From the NCBI GenBank assembly GCA_039105265.1, contig JAPFFF010000008.1, positions 2,852,001 to 2,916,000 of the forward strand: a stretch of DNA of 64,000 nucleotides. The letters run 5' to 3'. Below the pieces are notes generated by a model, which was not told the origin of the DNA, did no database searches, and saw only the letters and a program-made list of their open reading frames with translations. Both the position numbers and the translations under genes were made by a program. This document shows, in pieces, positions 1 to 10,479 of this stretch (the first letter of the stretch is position 1; each line of letters opens with the position of its first letter). This DNA comes from Tritrichomonas musculus (Eukaryota; Parabasalia; Tritrichomonadida; Tritrichomonadidae).

Positions 1-60
1 CATTTATCTGGAAGAGTTGAAAAGTGTATTAATGGAAATGTTGTTAATGTTTATGATTAA
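1..60 (+). CDS. 3' end of an unidentified gene
   Basis: Frame 1 is open from the window edge to a TAA at 58-60 and gives 19 residues ending NVVNVYD. The stop is followed at once by TAAATG. A TAAA overlapping or close to the stop is the usual trichomonad polyadenylation context. The rest of the gene lies outside the window, so no function can be given, and so short a frame could also be chance. Confidence 0.35.
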   Translation, partial: HLSGRVEKCINGNVVNVYD

Positions 61-342
61 TAAATGTAATTCTATGAGTATTTTCTTTTATAATTTTAAT
101 TTTTCTTTATAAAGTTATAGAGCAATATAAAGTCTGTATCAAATTCATGGTGTAAAGGCATTATTTGTTATCCGAATTGGCGTGATTCACATTCATCAAT
201 ACAATTCATTTGTTTACATTTTTGTGTACCATTTATAATAATAATTAAGCTCATTCATCATTTAAAAGTATATTTATATTTATTTTGTTTTGAATAATGT
301 CAAACAAATTTTTCTGAAGTACGATACAGAATCAATTTAAAA

Positions 343-1263
343 ATGAAATCCTCTATAGATTTTTCTCAATCACCTATTTTTTACTCTCCTCTGTTCAACC
401 ATGATACTTTTACAAACACTAATTCTAATAATAGCCATATTAAAATATCAAACAACAATAATAATTTAAAAACTTTATCACTATCTAGTTTTATAAAGTC
501 AAGTTCACCTACATATAATTTTTCTTTAAATGATGTGACAGAGCCAAGATCATTTTATTTACATGATGAACCATTCTATGAAAAAGAAAATTCAAATGAA
601 GATTTTGATGAATATTATTCTAAAATTATATGCGTTGCTGATCTTCTTCTTTACCCAGAACTTTCAATTTCAAGAGGGGAATCAATTACTCAAAACGCAA
701 CTAAACTTTCTCATTTCCCAAATATACCTTCAATTCCAATTGATGAAGATGATCGAATTCATTGCATATGCCACAAAAAATCAGATAAGCTTCCAATGGC
801 AATGTGCTCAATTTGTAATTGCTGGAGCCACTTACAATGTTTAAGTATCTCAGAAGATAAAATACCAGACATTTTTGTTTGCCTTTATTGCCAACACAGT
901 CTCGTGTCTGGCATTAAAAAACAAATGATTGATTTAATTGCTCCTATCAAAAAGGAAGTAAAACAACATTACGAAAGTTTGAAACCAATTGAAAACCAAG
1001 CGAAAAAGTGCACAAATGATCAATATATACAGATTAATGGCGTACCTGAGCTTGAAAGGATTATTGAATCGATGAACCAATATGTTGATGAATCGAGAAG
1101 AATTTGGGGAATAATTAGTGAAATGCGTGATAGCTTTGAGAGAATAATGAGAGGATTTGTATGGGAAAAGGCACAAGAAGACATGGAAACATATGATGAA
1201 GCATCTGATGTTCAAGAAGATCAAAATTCAGAAGAAGAAAAAGAAAAAGATAATGATGATTGA
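343..1263 (+). CDS. PHD-finger protein
   Basis: A 306-residue protein with one clear PHD zinc finger. The C4-H-C3 ligands can all be placed: Cys141, Cys143, Cys155, Cys158, His163, Cys166, Cys180 and Cys183, with Trp161 two residues before the histidine as is usual. PHD fingers read histone H3 tails, most often methylated or unmodified Lys4, so a nuclear chromatin role is likely. Residues 1-130 are Ser/Asn-rich and probably disordered. Residues 195-290 are charged and helical, and the C-terminus is a Glu/Asp/Lys run. No second chromatin domain is visible. The start is the first ATG of the frame; TCAATT ends a few bases upstream, a poor initiator match. The family is secure; the histone ligand is unknown. 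Confidence 0.85.
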   Translation: MKSSIDFSQSPIFYSPLFNHDTFTNTNSNNSHIKISNNNNNLKTLSLSSFIKSSSPTYNFSLNDVTEPRSFYLHDEPFYEKENSNEDFDEYYSKIICVADLLLYPELSISRGESITQNATKLSHFPNIPSIPIDEDDRIHCICHKKSDKLPMAMCSICNCWSHLQCLSISEDKIPDIFVCLYCQHSLVSGIKKQMIDLIAPIKKEVKQHYESLKPIENQAKKCTNDQYIQINGVPELERIIESMNQYVDESRRIWGIISEMRDSFERIMRGFVWEKAQEDMETYDEASDVQEDQNSEEEKEKDNDD

Positions 1264-1506
1264 AATATAAGTTCAATTATAAGTATTATTATTGTTTTGT
1301 AAAGAATCATAATGAGTTATAAGTTAAAAAGAAAAAATAATATATTATAATATATTGATTTTAATTATTTAAATAAATGGTTGGGGCTCCTCCATGTAAA
1401 GGAAAAGGTTGGTTTAAGAATAGCTAGAAATTATTGGAAAAAGTTAGTATTCGTGAAAAATAAAAAATAAAAAAAAATTTAAAAATTCGACCAAAAAACT
1501 AAAGTT

Positions 1507-2634
1507 TTAGAAGCACTTTCTGTGGACAATTCCTGGTCCGGCATCGTTGTATTCGTCGTGTGTGATAACCATTTGTGGGAATGTGGCAAGGGATGCAAGG
1601 ATAGATCCTCCGATCCAAACTGCATACTTACGCTCTGGTGGGGCAACAACCTTGACCTTCATTGTTGGTGGGGCAAGGTTTGTGATTTCCTTTTCGATAC
1701 GTTCTGGAAGTCCCTCGAACATTGTGGTACCACCGGAAAGAACGATGTTAGCATAAAGATCCTTACGAACATCGATATCGCACTTCATGATTGAGTCGAA
1801 GAGGGTCTTGTCGATACCATCGAATTCGAAACCGTTCATGTGTGGCTTGAAAAGAAGTTCTGGGCAACGGAAACGTTCGTCGGCGATTGTGATAACGTTT
1901 CCATCTGGAAGTGTGTATGAAACATCGCATTCTGAGGATGATTTGGCCTTTTGGAGTTCGGCATCATAGTCGAGGGCAACATAGGCATGCTTTTCCTTGA
2001 TATCACGAACGATTTCCTTTTCTGCGGATGTTGTGAATGTGTAACCACGTTCGTTTAAGATCTTTTGGAGCCAGACTGTAAGATCACGGCCTGCAAGGTT
2101 AAGACGCATGATGGCGTGTGGAAGGGAGTAACCTTCGTAGATTGGGACAGTGTGGGAAACACCATCACCAGCATCAAAAACGATACCTGTTGTACGTCCG
2201 GATGAGTAAAGGGAAAGAACAGCTTGGATACCGACATAGAAGGATGGAACGTTGAATGTTTCGAACATGAGTTGAATCATCTTTTCACGGTTAGCCTTTG
2301 GGTTCATTGGTGCTTCTGTAAGAAGAACTGGGTGTTCAGCTGGGTCAACACGAAGTTCGTTGTAGAAGGTGTGGTGCCAGATCTTTTCCATATCGTCCCA
2401 GTTGGTAACGATACCGTGTTCAATTGGGTATTTAAGGATGAGAACACCAGCCTTTGCGCATGCTTCATCACCGACATATGTATCCTTGTTTTGTCCACCA
2501 GCGACTGCTGCAACATACTTTGGACGTCCGACAATTGATGGGAAAACGGAACGTGGGGCTTCATCTCCAGCGAAACCGGCCTTGCACATACCGGATCCAT
2601 TGTCGATAACCAATGTTTGAACTTCGTCAGCCAT
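1507..2634 (-). CDS. Actin
   Basis: A 375-residue actin, exactly the canonical length when read from the ATG at 2634. The protein starts [20 protein letters not shown] and ends GIVHRKCF. Phosphate loop 1 ([10 protein letters not shown]), phosphate loop 2 ([11 protein letters not shown]), the [14 protein letters not shown] segment ([10 protein letters not shown]) and the [10 protein letters not shown] loop are all present. It assembles into filaments for motility, phagocytosis and the amoeboid adhesion of trichomonads. It is more diverged than animal or amoeba actins in places (for example [15 protein letters not shown]), which fits a parabasalid. An upstream in-frame ATG at 2754 would add 40 hydrophobic residues and is not the likely start, because an initiator-like TCATT sits 11 nt before 2634. 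Codons here are richer in G+C than in neighbouring genes, as expected for high expression. Confidence 0.97.
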   Translation of the reverse strand: MADEVQTLVIDNGSGMCKAGFAGDEAPRSVFPSIVGRPKYVAAVAGGQNKDTYVGDEACAKAGVLILKYPIEHGIVTNWDDMEKIWHHTFYNELRVDPAEHPVLLTEAPMNPKANREKMIQLMFETFNVPSFYVGIQAVLSLYSSGRTTGIVFDAGDGVSHTVPIYEGYSLPHAIMRLNLAGRDLTVWLQKILNERGYTFTTSAEKEIVRDIKEKHAYVALDYDAELQKAKSSSECDVSYTLPDGNVITIADERFRCPELLFKPHMNGFEFDGIDKTLFDSIMKCDIDVRKDLYANIVLSGGTTMFEGLPERIEKEITNLAPPTMKVKVVAPPERKYAVWIGGSILASLATFPQMVITHDEYNDAGPGIVHRKCF

Positions 2635-2642
2635 TGTAAAAA

Positions 2643-2647
2643 AATGA
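2643..2647 (-). promoter_or_regulatory. Initiator-like element of actin
   Basis: On the minus strand this reads TCATT, a match to the trichomonad initiator TCAYW. Its A would be the transcription start and gives an 11-nt leader to the actin ATG at 2634. Very short leaders are normal in trichomonads. Confidence 0.6.
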
Positions 2648-4186
2648 GTTGACTTAACTTCACTTTTTTTCAATAGCTTTTTCAATAGATTGAATGGGGA
2701 CAAAATAATAGATATTAATATATTGAAATTTCTTGATGACAATCGACAATACATTATCCTAATAATTGAAGTTTTTCATTTTATTATTGCTAAAAAATAT
2801 TTAAAAAATAATTAAGCTACTATTTTTGCAATTGCATAAACTTGAAATAGATTTATTTACATGATATCATGTATGTATGGTTATTATACAACATAAGACT
2901 ATTTATTTTACATCATATAAGATAATTATGAAATAGTTTTTATTCAATTTATTGTATATTGTATTTTTTTAGCAAATTAATATTTGGACTGATTTTCTTT
3001 TTTTTTATTATTCATCTATTCAATCACATTTTTTTATGCAATGAATTTCAAATGATAGTTGATATTAACAAAATTCTATTGTTTTAATCTTTTTTTCTAA
3101 TCAATGGTTTCATATTTCATTAAAATACCATAAGTTTTACATGATAAAGTGTTGTTATTGTTGAATTCACTTTAATTTTTAAAAGATCTTACTCTAGGTT
3201 TTAGATCACTATTCAAATCTATTATTAAAATGAAAGGAGAAGGATGAAATTAAAAACATTGTTGAAGCATTATATCAATGTTCCTATAAAGTTATTCAAT
3301 GCAAACTTATAAGGATGCAATTTAAATACATAATTATTGCCGTTCATTATATCATCATCTTATCTCTGAAATTATGTGAAGTAAACTCATTATTCAACAT
3401 TTTATTTCATGCACTATTTCTTCATTAATATATATGTTTATTCATTTTATACATAAATCAATAAAGAATTAGATGTAATTCAATAATTGTATTGTTTTTA
3501 TAAATTGTGATACTTTTTTATTAAAATGGAATGAATTTATATTATTTGTTATAAAAGATTTATATATTAATTTTTTTTATTTTTAATATTTTATTAATAA
3601 TATATATATATATATACATTTAATATTAAATTATATTTGTGAATTATCAAGATAATAAATAATATAATTCTTTTCAATTTTTTTTGAATAATAAATAATC
3701 GTTCTGAAAGATATAAACATTATAGTTGATTTTTGATGAATTCATAAATGCATTAATTAAAACAAAAAATATCTAAGACTAGTCTGAATTTATTCTAAAA
3801 CAAAAAATATCTAAAAATTATATCAAGAATGGTGAAAATTCATCTTTTGGATAAAATACAAAATTAAATGCAAATCAATTTGATTACTTGTAAAGTAATT
3901 TTTTAATATTTGTTCATTTCCATTGCTAAAAAAAATATCTCTTTTTCTCATATCTAGCTAAATTAAATAATCAATTGAACATTATTTGATACAGAATATT
4001 CCTTTGTAAAAAACTGTCAAATGCAATACATGTTTGATAGATGCAGCATTTTTCTTTTTTTTTTTTTTTTCCTTATTCTGAGTTATAAAAATAAAATAAG
4101 TATAGCAAAGTTATTATTTTGGAATGATAGTTAAAATCGACTTCAATTCCTTTTGATATTAAAAACCCTTATTTTACTATTTTATT
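2648..4186. other. A+T-rich intergenic DNA without recognised genes
   Basis: No coding frame with a recognisable product was seen. It is low-complexity A/T sequence with a TA dinucleotide run near 3600 and a near-direct repeat of aaaacaaaaaatatctaa at about 3758 and 3797. The part next to actin should hold its upstream promoter elements. Confidence 0.5.
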
Positions 4187-4568
4187 GCCCTTCGGAGGTT
4201 TAAAAAATTACGTTCAGTTCAAACTTTTTCAATAAAATAGACCAAGAATAAAAACCAATTACTTTTTACAATTACGTCTACGTGAAAATAATGAGAATAC
4301 GACTTTTTTAGAAAAAGTTAATAAAAAGTTGCCATTTAAAAATAAAAAAAATTATCTATAAATATAAATATTTTCTCCTTTCAAGTTTGAGAGTTCTAGC
4401 TTAGAGGTTAAATTAATTTGAGGCTAAAGTATTGAGTTCGAAACTAAACCTCTTTGCTTTTTTTTAATATTTATATAAATTAGGTAATTACGTTTCATTT
4501 CGGCAATTTTTACATTTTAATACGTCTTTTCATTGAATTTTATAAAATTCCAATTACGTCCGAAGGGT
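4187..4568. repeat. Possible small insertion with Pol III-like boxes
   Basis: The segment is bounded by CCCTTCGGA on the left and its exact complement TCCGAAGGG on the right, and it ends inside the broken USP gene. It contains TAGCTTAGAGG (about 4397), which resembles a Pol III A box, GAGTTCGAAAC (about 4434), which resembles a B box, and a run of eight or more T just downstream, a Pol III terminator. The stretch 4403-4453 can pair AGAGGTT with AACCTCT at its ends but is too short for a normal tRNA. A tRNA-derived short element is one reading; chance is another. Confidence 0.3.
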
Positions 4569-4970
4569 AATCGAATTCGATTGTGGGCAACGTCAAAATA
4601 AAACCTTTTTCATGAGAAGGCGAGATATTATTGCATTTAGAACATCTCAATTCATCATGCATTTGATATTTGTAAGCTTGGTTAAAAATCTCAATGTTTT
4701 GTTCATCAATTGAAGATGATAAGTTATTCAATATAAACTCGTAAAAAATTCGCCCACATCTTCTTGAGCTCTCAATGAAAAAGGAGGACACCATTAGGTT
4801 TTTGCTTGGTTAATCGTTATTTCATCTAAATCATTGTCATTGTTCAAAAGAATCATTAATTCATAAAAAGCATTTTTTTTGTCAATTATAATGTTTCGAT
4901 GTATTTGTGTATGTCTAAATAACTGTAATAATGAATTAATAAAACAATTTGAACAATGAAAATTTGAAAT
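4569..4970 (-). pseudogene. Ubiquitin-specific protease (C19) fragment, broken
   Basis: Read on the minus strand, this DNA encodes successive landmarks of a ubiquitin-specific protease. First comes the cysteine box with NCFINSLLQLF (TCYxNSxLQ in functional enzymes), then helix IHRNIIIDKKNAFYELM, then AQEDVGEFF, which matches the QQDAxEF motif. The zinc-finger strand RCSKCNNIS follows, and then FILTLPTIEF. The copy is not functional: there is an in-frame TAA at 4794-4796, and the frame shifts between QEDVGEFF and the zinc-finger part near 4740. The C-terminal histidine box (usually GHY) is missing, because homology stops at a short inverted-repeat insertion near 4568. The N-terminal side stops where the transposase relic begins. 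The family is large in trichomonads, so this is probably a dead paralogue. Confidence 0.7.
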
Positions 4971-4982
4971 TCTGGGAAGAAC

Positions 4983-6080
4983 TTAGAATGCAACTTCTCT
5001 ATTTGGATTATGGCGTGTTATCTTATTTTCTCCTTTATACTGATGCCCTTCTGCTTTGATTCTATTCTTAATTCTTTTATTACGCCTTTTTATATTTCTT
5101 ATAATTTTTGCATGAACTTCTTGGCTTTTATTTCGTCTCTCCAAGTATTCATTACAGTTTTTATCTAGAATTTCTTCACATTCTAAAGCCAATTTATCAT
5201 TCAATAATATGCTGTCGAAAATTTTGAAATATTTTATATCGTTCCATTTTAAGATGGCAATGAAGCATCTCATCCGAAACGAATAGCCAAATGCATTTCC
5301 TTTGGGACAGATATCAGCTTTAAAAGAGTTGAATGATTCAACTGATTGAGTGTCATAACTTCCACATTTTCTTATAAACCACTCCGTTTCTTGTAAAAAT
5401 ACATTTAGAGCAGCTTTCCCTTCCTCTGGCGAGAGCCTCCTTTTAGAATTATTTTCATTAGTTAGATATCTTTTCTTTTCACGAGTTTCGATAATCCAAT
5501 TGGTAGTTTCGAACCACTCTTTTACTTTTTGTTCTATTGACAATTTTCGATTTCTAAACTGATTCTTTTAGTTGATATTAGTCATTTGTTGAATTATGAG
5601 TATCAATTATATTCTCGACAACTTTTTGTAAATGGCCTGGATCAAGGTATTCTATCAGCTGACCAGTGTTATCGTCAGGTTGGAACGTAGGAGCTGTATC
5701 CACGTCGAAATCGTGTACAAAGCCGACGTATCTATGATATTTTAAATATTTTTCTTTAACTGATTTAACAGTATAAGTTTCAATCATGTTGGAAGAATCG
5801 TTATAATAAAAATCACTAACTTTTGGATTTTTTGACACAATGACACAATCAAAAATTAATTTAGATAATAAATCACGTGTATATTTCTCTATTTTTGGAG
5901 CAAGATCCTGTTGAGCTTTGTAAAAATCGTGTTTGGATGGAGGAACTTAACCTAGTTTTGCTAGGAATCTTTTTGCCTTTGTTTCGCCCATACCTTTTGT
6001 AATAACTTCTAAGCAGTATCTTTTAGGATCAATATTTCTTGGGTCAGCGATATTTTTTTGATCTCTGGGTTGTAAACGAG
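4983..6080 (-). pseudogene. DDE-type DNA transposase relic
   Basis: Three stretches of one transposase-like protein are visible on the minus strand. The N-terminal stretch (about 6080-5950) includes DPKRYCLEVITKGMGETKAK. The middle (about 5949-5578) reads PPSKHDFYKAQQDLAPKIEK through EYLDPGHLQKVV, where the Asp is a candidate second catalytic acid. The C-terminal stretch (5543-4983) contains TQSVESFNSFKADICPKGNA followed by RMRCFIAILKWN, a typical catalytic-glutamate region with a basic tail. The gene is dead: there is an in-frame TAA near 5949 and a frame change between the middle and C-terminal parts. I cannot name the superfamily with confidence; Kolobok-like is possible. Flanking terminal repeats were not found. 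Confidence 0.6.
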
Positions 6081-6085
6081 CTTAC

Positions 6086-6525
6086 CTGCTTCTGCTTTTT
6101 GTTTCTTTTATTCATCGAAATGAGGTTATCTAGATCAGTTAAAGGTAATGAGTATAAAACGAAATGCCGCCATGTAAAATTCAAACTTTTGAGTTGAATA
6201 AAACAACCTCTCTCATTATTGAAAGATTAATAAATTATAAGCGCGCGCTATTTTCACAGTATAGTATCCGTTTGAAATGAACTTTAAATAATGTAATATA
6301 TAAACTTCAATTCTTTGCCAAAGGTTCAAAGACCAAAATACTAGAAGCTTTAAGACCATGAATTAGAGCCTTTCATGATTAAAACAATTTGCTGATATAT
6401 AATTCTTTTATGATTTGAATTGATTGAATTATCAATTTTTTGTATGTGTTTTCCCAAACCATATCCAAGATCATCCTTATTTTGGGCGAGTGGGATATTA
6501 GTAATAAACTGAGTTCAAATTTTTA
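6086..6525. other. A+T-rich spacer, nothing recognised
   Basis: No gene was recognised. A GCGCGCGC run lies at about 6240 in otherwise A+T-rich sequence, which is unusual here but has no evident function. Confidence 0.4.
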
Positions 6526-6985
6526 GGGACTAGTTTCCAATTTGAATTAAAATATTCTATGTGTTCTCACAAAAAACAAAGTATTTTTTTTGACTGAAAA
6601 CTATATTAAATAGTTTGATCTAGATTTTAATATTCACATATTATTTTATTTATACATCAAATATGCTAGGTTAATAAAAAAAACTTGATAATATAATAAT
6701 TTTCTATTGTTACAAGAAAAAACGAAATATTTTTTTATAATTTTAATAAATTATTATTTATCAATTTATTTTATATTTTTTTTAATTAATGTTTCTTACT
6801 GGTTTTATTTTTTTTTAAAAAAAATATCCATTCAAAAAGTTACTAAAATAGTATAAAAATGATCGTTAAGGAGAAAAATTTATTATATTTGACCAAATCT
6901 TTTTCCGAAAAGCTATCTTTCAAAGTTTTATTCTATGAGTTCATTCAATATTGATAAGTTTACAAAAAAAATGGAAACTAGTCCC
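6526..6985. mobile_element. Short inverted-repeat element (mariner-type end)
   Basis: About 460 bp bounded by GGGACTAGTTTCCA and its perfect complement TGGAAACTAGTCCC. TTA adjoins both ends, consistent with a TA-type target. No coding frame lies inside. The terminal GGGACTAGT matches the ACTAGTCCC-TA end of the mariner transposase relic at 52.6 kb, so this is probably a non-autonomous derivative of that family. Confidence 0.65.
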
Positions 6986-7022
6986 TTAAAATATTTTATC
7001 TTTTTTATCAAACAATTTAATT

Positions 7023-8312
7023 AGAGGTATTCATGTAGAGAAATTGACGAAATATTGTAATTTTGATCATATTTTCTTTATTTTTATTTTGAATCTAAGA
7101 ATGTGCTTTAATGGATAAGAATTTTATATTCTTATTTTTGAGATATTTCTATTTTTATTTTTCTGAATAAGAATCGTTTTATAATTGAGAGGCTATATAA
7201 TTTTTTTTATATAAAAATTGATGAAATATAAAAATATATATAATTTTGTTTTATTAATTATTATAGTATATATATATTAATAACTTATTAATACTTACAT
7301 GATAAATAATATTTATTTTCTAGAGATACACTTGTTTATATTTTTTTTATTTTTTATAAATTTTTAACTTTTTCAGTTATTATATTTTTTATATTGAAAT
7401 AATAAACATTTTTTATCCTAGTAGTATTGTTATTAAAACATTATTTTATTTTATATATATAATATATATTATATACTATTTAAATTTTATATTTAAGTAT
7501 TACATTATATATTAAATAGATAAATTAAAAAAAAAAAAATGAAAAATTCAATTAAACGATAATTTTTAATTGAATTTCTAAAAAAATATGTTGCTTTGTA
7601 TTGTGGTTATTTTTTGGTTTTCAATATATTAAATATTAAAGTTATTTTTATAATATAGTAATTAATAATTTTACTATATAAAAAATAATTTTAATAATAT
7701 TTTTAAGAAAATGAGGAAATTTAATTTTTTCAAGAATCACTTCACTATTTACTTCACTTCACCGAAAATAATCATCTCACGTCACTAAAAAATAATAACG
7801 TACCAAAATACGATGAAAAATAATTCAAAATAATGCAAAATATAAAATTACATTTTTCTTTAAAATGAGAGTATAGAGTAACTTATTTACATAATACAAT
7901 TTATTTAAATATTTATTATTATTATATTGTACAATTAGTATATAATTATTTCGTAAATCAATTGAGAAATAAGTCATTTTCTTAATTTTTTAATGGAAAT
8001 TTGCATTTAAATTTATATATGGCTAATAAATTGGATATATAACATAGAATATATTTTATAATTCAAATATAAAATATTATTATTGATTTATAATTCATAA
8101 ATATTTTATTTGACTCGAGATATAGATGAAACATTATTTTTTCAATTGTTTTTAAATTCTCAACATCCATTAAAGCCAATTATGGCAAATGTCAGTATTG
8201 GATATATAGAAGTAAATAATCTTAATATTTTTTCATAAGATAAAATATTCATTCAATTAAACTAAAAATAAAAAAATCAAATAACGAGTTTTCACTTCAC
8301 ATGAATACCTCT
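7023..8312. mobile_element. 1,290-bp non-autonomous element, copy A (8-bp TSD)
   Basis: The element is bounded by 14-bp terminal inverted repeats AGAGGTATTCATGT. It is flanked by a perfect 8-bp direct repeat ATTTAATT (7015-7022 and 8313-8320). It contains no coding frame. A second copy of identical length lies in opposite orientation at 45262-46551. In the first 170 bases compared by eye the two agree at roughly 95% of positions. An 8-bp target duplication is typical of hAT elements, and also of P and Merlin types. The inside carries a run of TCACTTCA-like repeats (about 7738-7770). Confidence 0.85.
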
Positions 8313-8761
8313 ATTTAATTGCATCATTCTTCATTAATAATATATTAGATAATTATCATAATATTAATTAAATTTTAAAAAATTAATTCATATTTAAAGT
8401 ATAAAGATATGATTATTTTAAATTGAGAGGGAGGTAATGTTTTTTGAACAAGGTTTAAAATAATTGAATAAACTCTTGCAAAATATTCATTATAATAAAT
8501 CAATTTTTTTGATATGAATTATAAACTTTTTGAGTATTTTTTATTATATTCTAATTTAATTATTTGATTTCTTTATTATTTATAGTTTAGAAAAAGTTAA
8601 AAAAATTGAATTAAATATATTTCAAATCATTTCGGTTTTTTTGGCTATAACCGATTTTTCTCTGAATTTTCTTTAGTTTATTTGAACTTTCCCATTATCC
8701 AAAATTGTGTAGTTTACCAAAATTTTCTAAGGTTTATGAACCCAAAATTGAATTTCACCCA

Positions 8762-8996
8762 TTTTTTGGGAAAACGGTTTTTGGGAAGGAAATAAAGTGA
8801 TGCAATATACTTTTAAAATAATAAAAAATGGGAAATCGTAATCGCCCGTAGCGGTTTAGGTCAATATTGACCTTGAATCGTACCATAGAAAAAAAAGTCG
8901 GGAACTTTTAAAAGAAAATTTACAGATAAAAGCATTTTTTTTAAATAAAATTATAAAAATTTCATCCTTCTGCCCAAAACCGTTTTCCCAAAAAAA
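8762..8996. repeat. Inverted repeat, possible MITE
   Basis: The arms TTTTTGGGAAAACGG at the left and CCGTTTTCCCAAAAA at the right extend imperfectly to about 23 bp each and enclose about 190 bp. The inside holds the perfect 14-bp palindrome GGTCAATATTGACC (8859-8872). No clear target duplication was found. Confidence 0.45.
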
Positions 8997-9043
8997 GTAG
9001 AAATTGCCCAAATCGACATCCTTAGATTTGGAGATTTATGCTA

Positions 9044-9167
9044 GGCTTTTGTGTCCGAAATTTTTTTTCTCAAAAAGTTTCGAAAAATGTCCGAAAAGTA
9101 TCCAAATTGGATATTTTTGGATATTTTTTTAACTTTTTGAAAATAAAAAATATCGGACACAAAAGCC
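9044..9167. mobile_element. 124-bp TA-flanked MITE
   Basis: Perfect 15-bp terminal inverted repeats GGCTTTTGTGTCCGA bound the element, and TA lies directly outside both ends (9042-9043 and 9168-9169). The inside is mostly palindromic and non-coding. TA target duplication points to the Tc1/mariner superfamily. Confidence 0.75.
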
Positions 9168-9347
9168 TAGGATTTATGTTGATTAAATTTGAATGAAAAA
9201 CTCATTTATCCTAAATATGATTTTATTTCATTCTATTGAATTTTTGATAAGAGCCTCCATAGAAAAAAAAAATTTTTGTATTCATTTATTCTCACAATTT
9301 TTCTGAGTATAAATGAATGAAGTGAAACCAATATTTGAGAAAAACTA

Positions 9348-9656
9348 TTATAGTTTGACGATAAACCGGTCGACATCACGAAAAACAGGTCGACATCATC
9401 AACTTTTTCATTAAACTCATAGAAATACTCTGAATACTTTTCCATGATTCTTATTCAAAAACCGGTAGACATTATAAAATTTTAAAAATTTTTTAGAACT
9501 TTTTAAAAAGATATTTGAGTTATATTTGAGAGCCTTTTCAATATCATTTTTCATTCAATTTTGAACATCTTTATGAAATATTTGAGTGCGATTTTATGAA
9601 AAAGTTTACGATGTCGACCGGTTTTTCTGATGTTTACTCGTTTATCGTCTTACTAT
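9348..9656. mobile_element. About 300-bp inverted-repeat element
   Basis: The left arm (TATAGTTTGACGATAAAC) and the right arm, read as its complement (TATAGTAAGACGATAAAC), match with two changes. Inner arms around ACCGGTCGACATC continue the similarity for about 65 bp. TA lies at the outer ends. GGTCGACATC is repeated inside the left arm. It is non-coding and probably a MITE. Confidence 0.6.
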
Positions 9657-9659
9657 AGA

Positions 9660-10477
9660 AAAAATAATTTTATTTTTATTGAAATTTCAATTAATTAATA
9701 TAATCATTCAATTTTGGTCTTTTCAAAACTTACAACTATCCGAGTAAATTTTGTTTTCTTCTCTTGTTTTCTTGTTTATATAAATGTTGAATTGGATTTG
9801 GCATTTTGTAATTAATAAAATATCCCTAATACTAAACTTATATTGATGATAAAGGCCAAAGTAAAACGGTTTTGGTGAAGATAAAATCAATTTAATATTA
9901 AGCATATCTTAAAATCTTGGTGTATTTGTAAATCTTACCACGAGCATATTGTTTTTATATAATAGCATACGTCTATATATCATCAAAAGAAACTTTATAT
10001 TTAAGGTTTGTCATAAATATTATTAAAAAAATCGAATTTAGCATTTAAGCAATGCTTTTTTTTAACTTATCATGGCTTGGTTGTAGATAAAAAACGCATA
10101 ATATAAAAAATGCAAAATGATTAAAGAGTCAATAGTATTTTGCTAATCATAGAAACGTTTTTAATTTTTAATAATAATAATAATAAAGTATCTTTCCTAT
10201 CATTTTTTCTATTATTTTTCCTATCATTTTGTCTTTTTATATCACATGTCATTCTTTTTCTCTTTTTTTACGTTTTAACGCCAAAAGAGCAAATAAAAAT
10301 GGATAAAAATAAAATGAATGAATGTAATAAATATTAAAATTAATTTTAAAATGAATTTAATTTAAAAATATCATAGATATTCTTATTTTTTTATAGAAAT
10401 AAAATGCTCAAACTTTTTCAAATCATAAACCAATGAAAAAGTGAAAATTTTTATTTTTTAAAATGATGTCCACTGTG
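9660..10477. other. A+T-rich spacer, nothing recognised
   Basis: No convincing gene or repeat boundary was seen. The short frames here are low-complexity Phe/Asn/Lys strings. Confidence 0.4.
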
Positions 10478-10479
10478 TA

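Noticed and set aside
1522-2620. Open frames overlapping actin in other frames
   Set aside because: They arise from the less A+T-rich actin codons read on the opposite strand or in shifted frames; none has a recognisable domain.
2635-2754. 40-residue N-terminal extension of actin
   Set aside because: Hydrophobic, absent from all actins, and upstream of an initiator-like element placed 11 nt before the canonical start.
4393-4453. A working tRNA gene
   Set aside because: A- and B-box-like sequences are present, but the paired unit is about 51 nt and the D and anticodon arms cannot be formed.
10140-10337. Hydrophobic Phe-rich small frame
   Set aside because: It comes from T-runs (TTTTTC repeats) rather than from a protein; no promoter signal.
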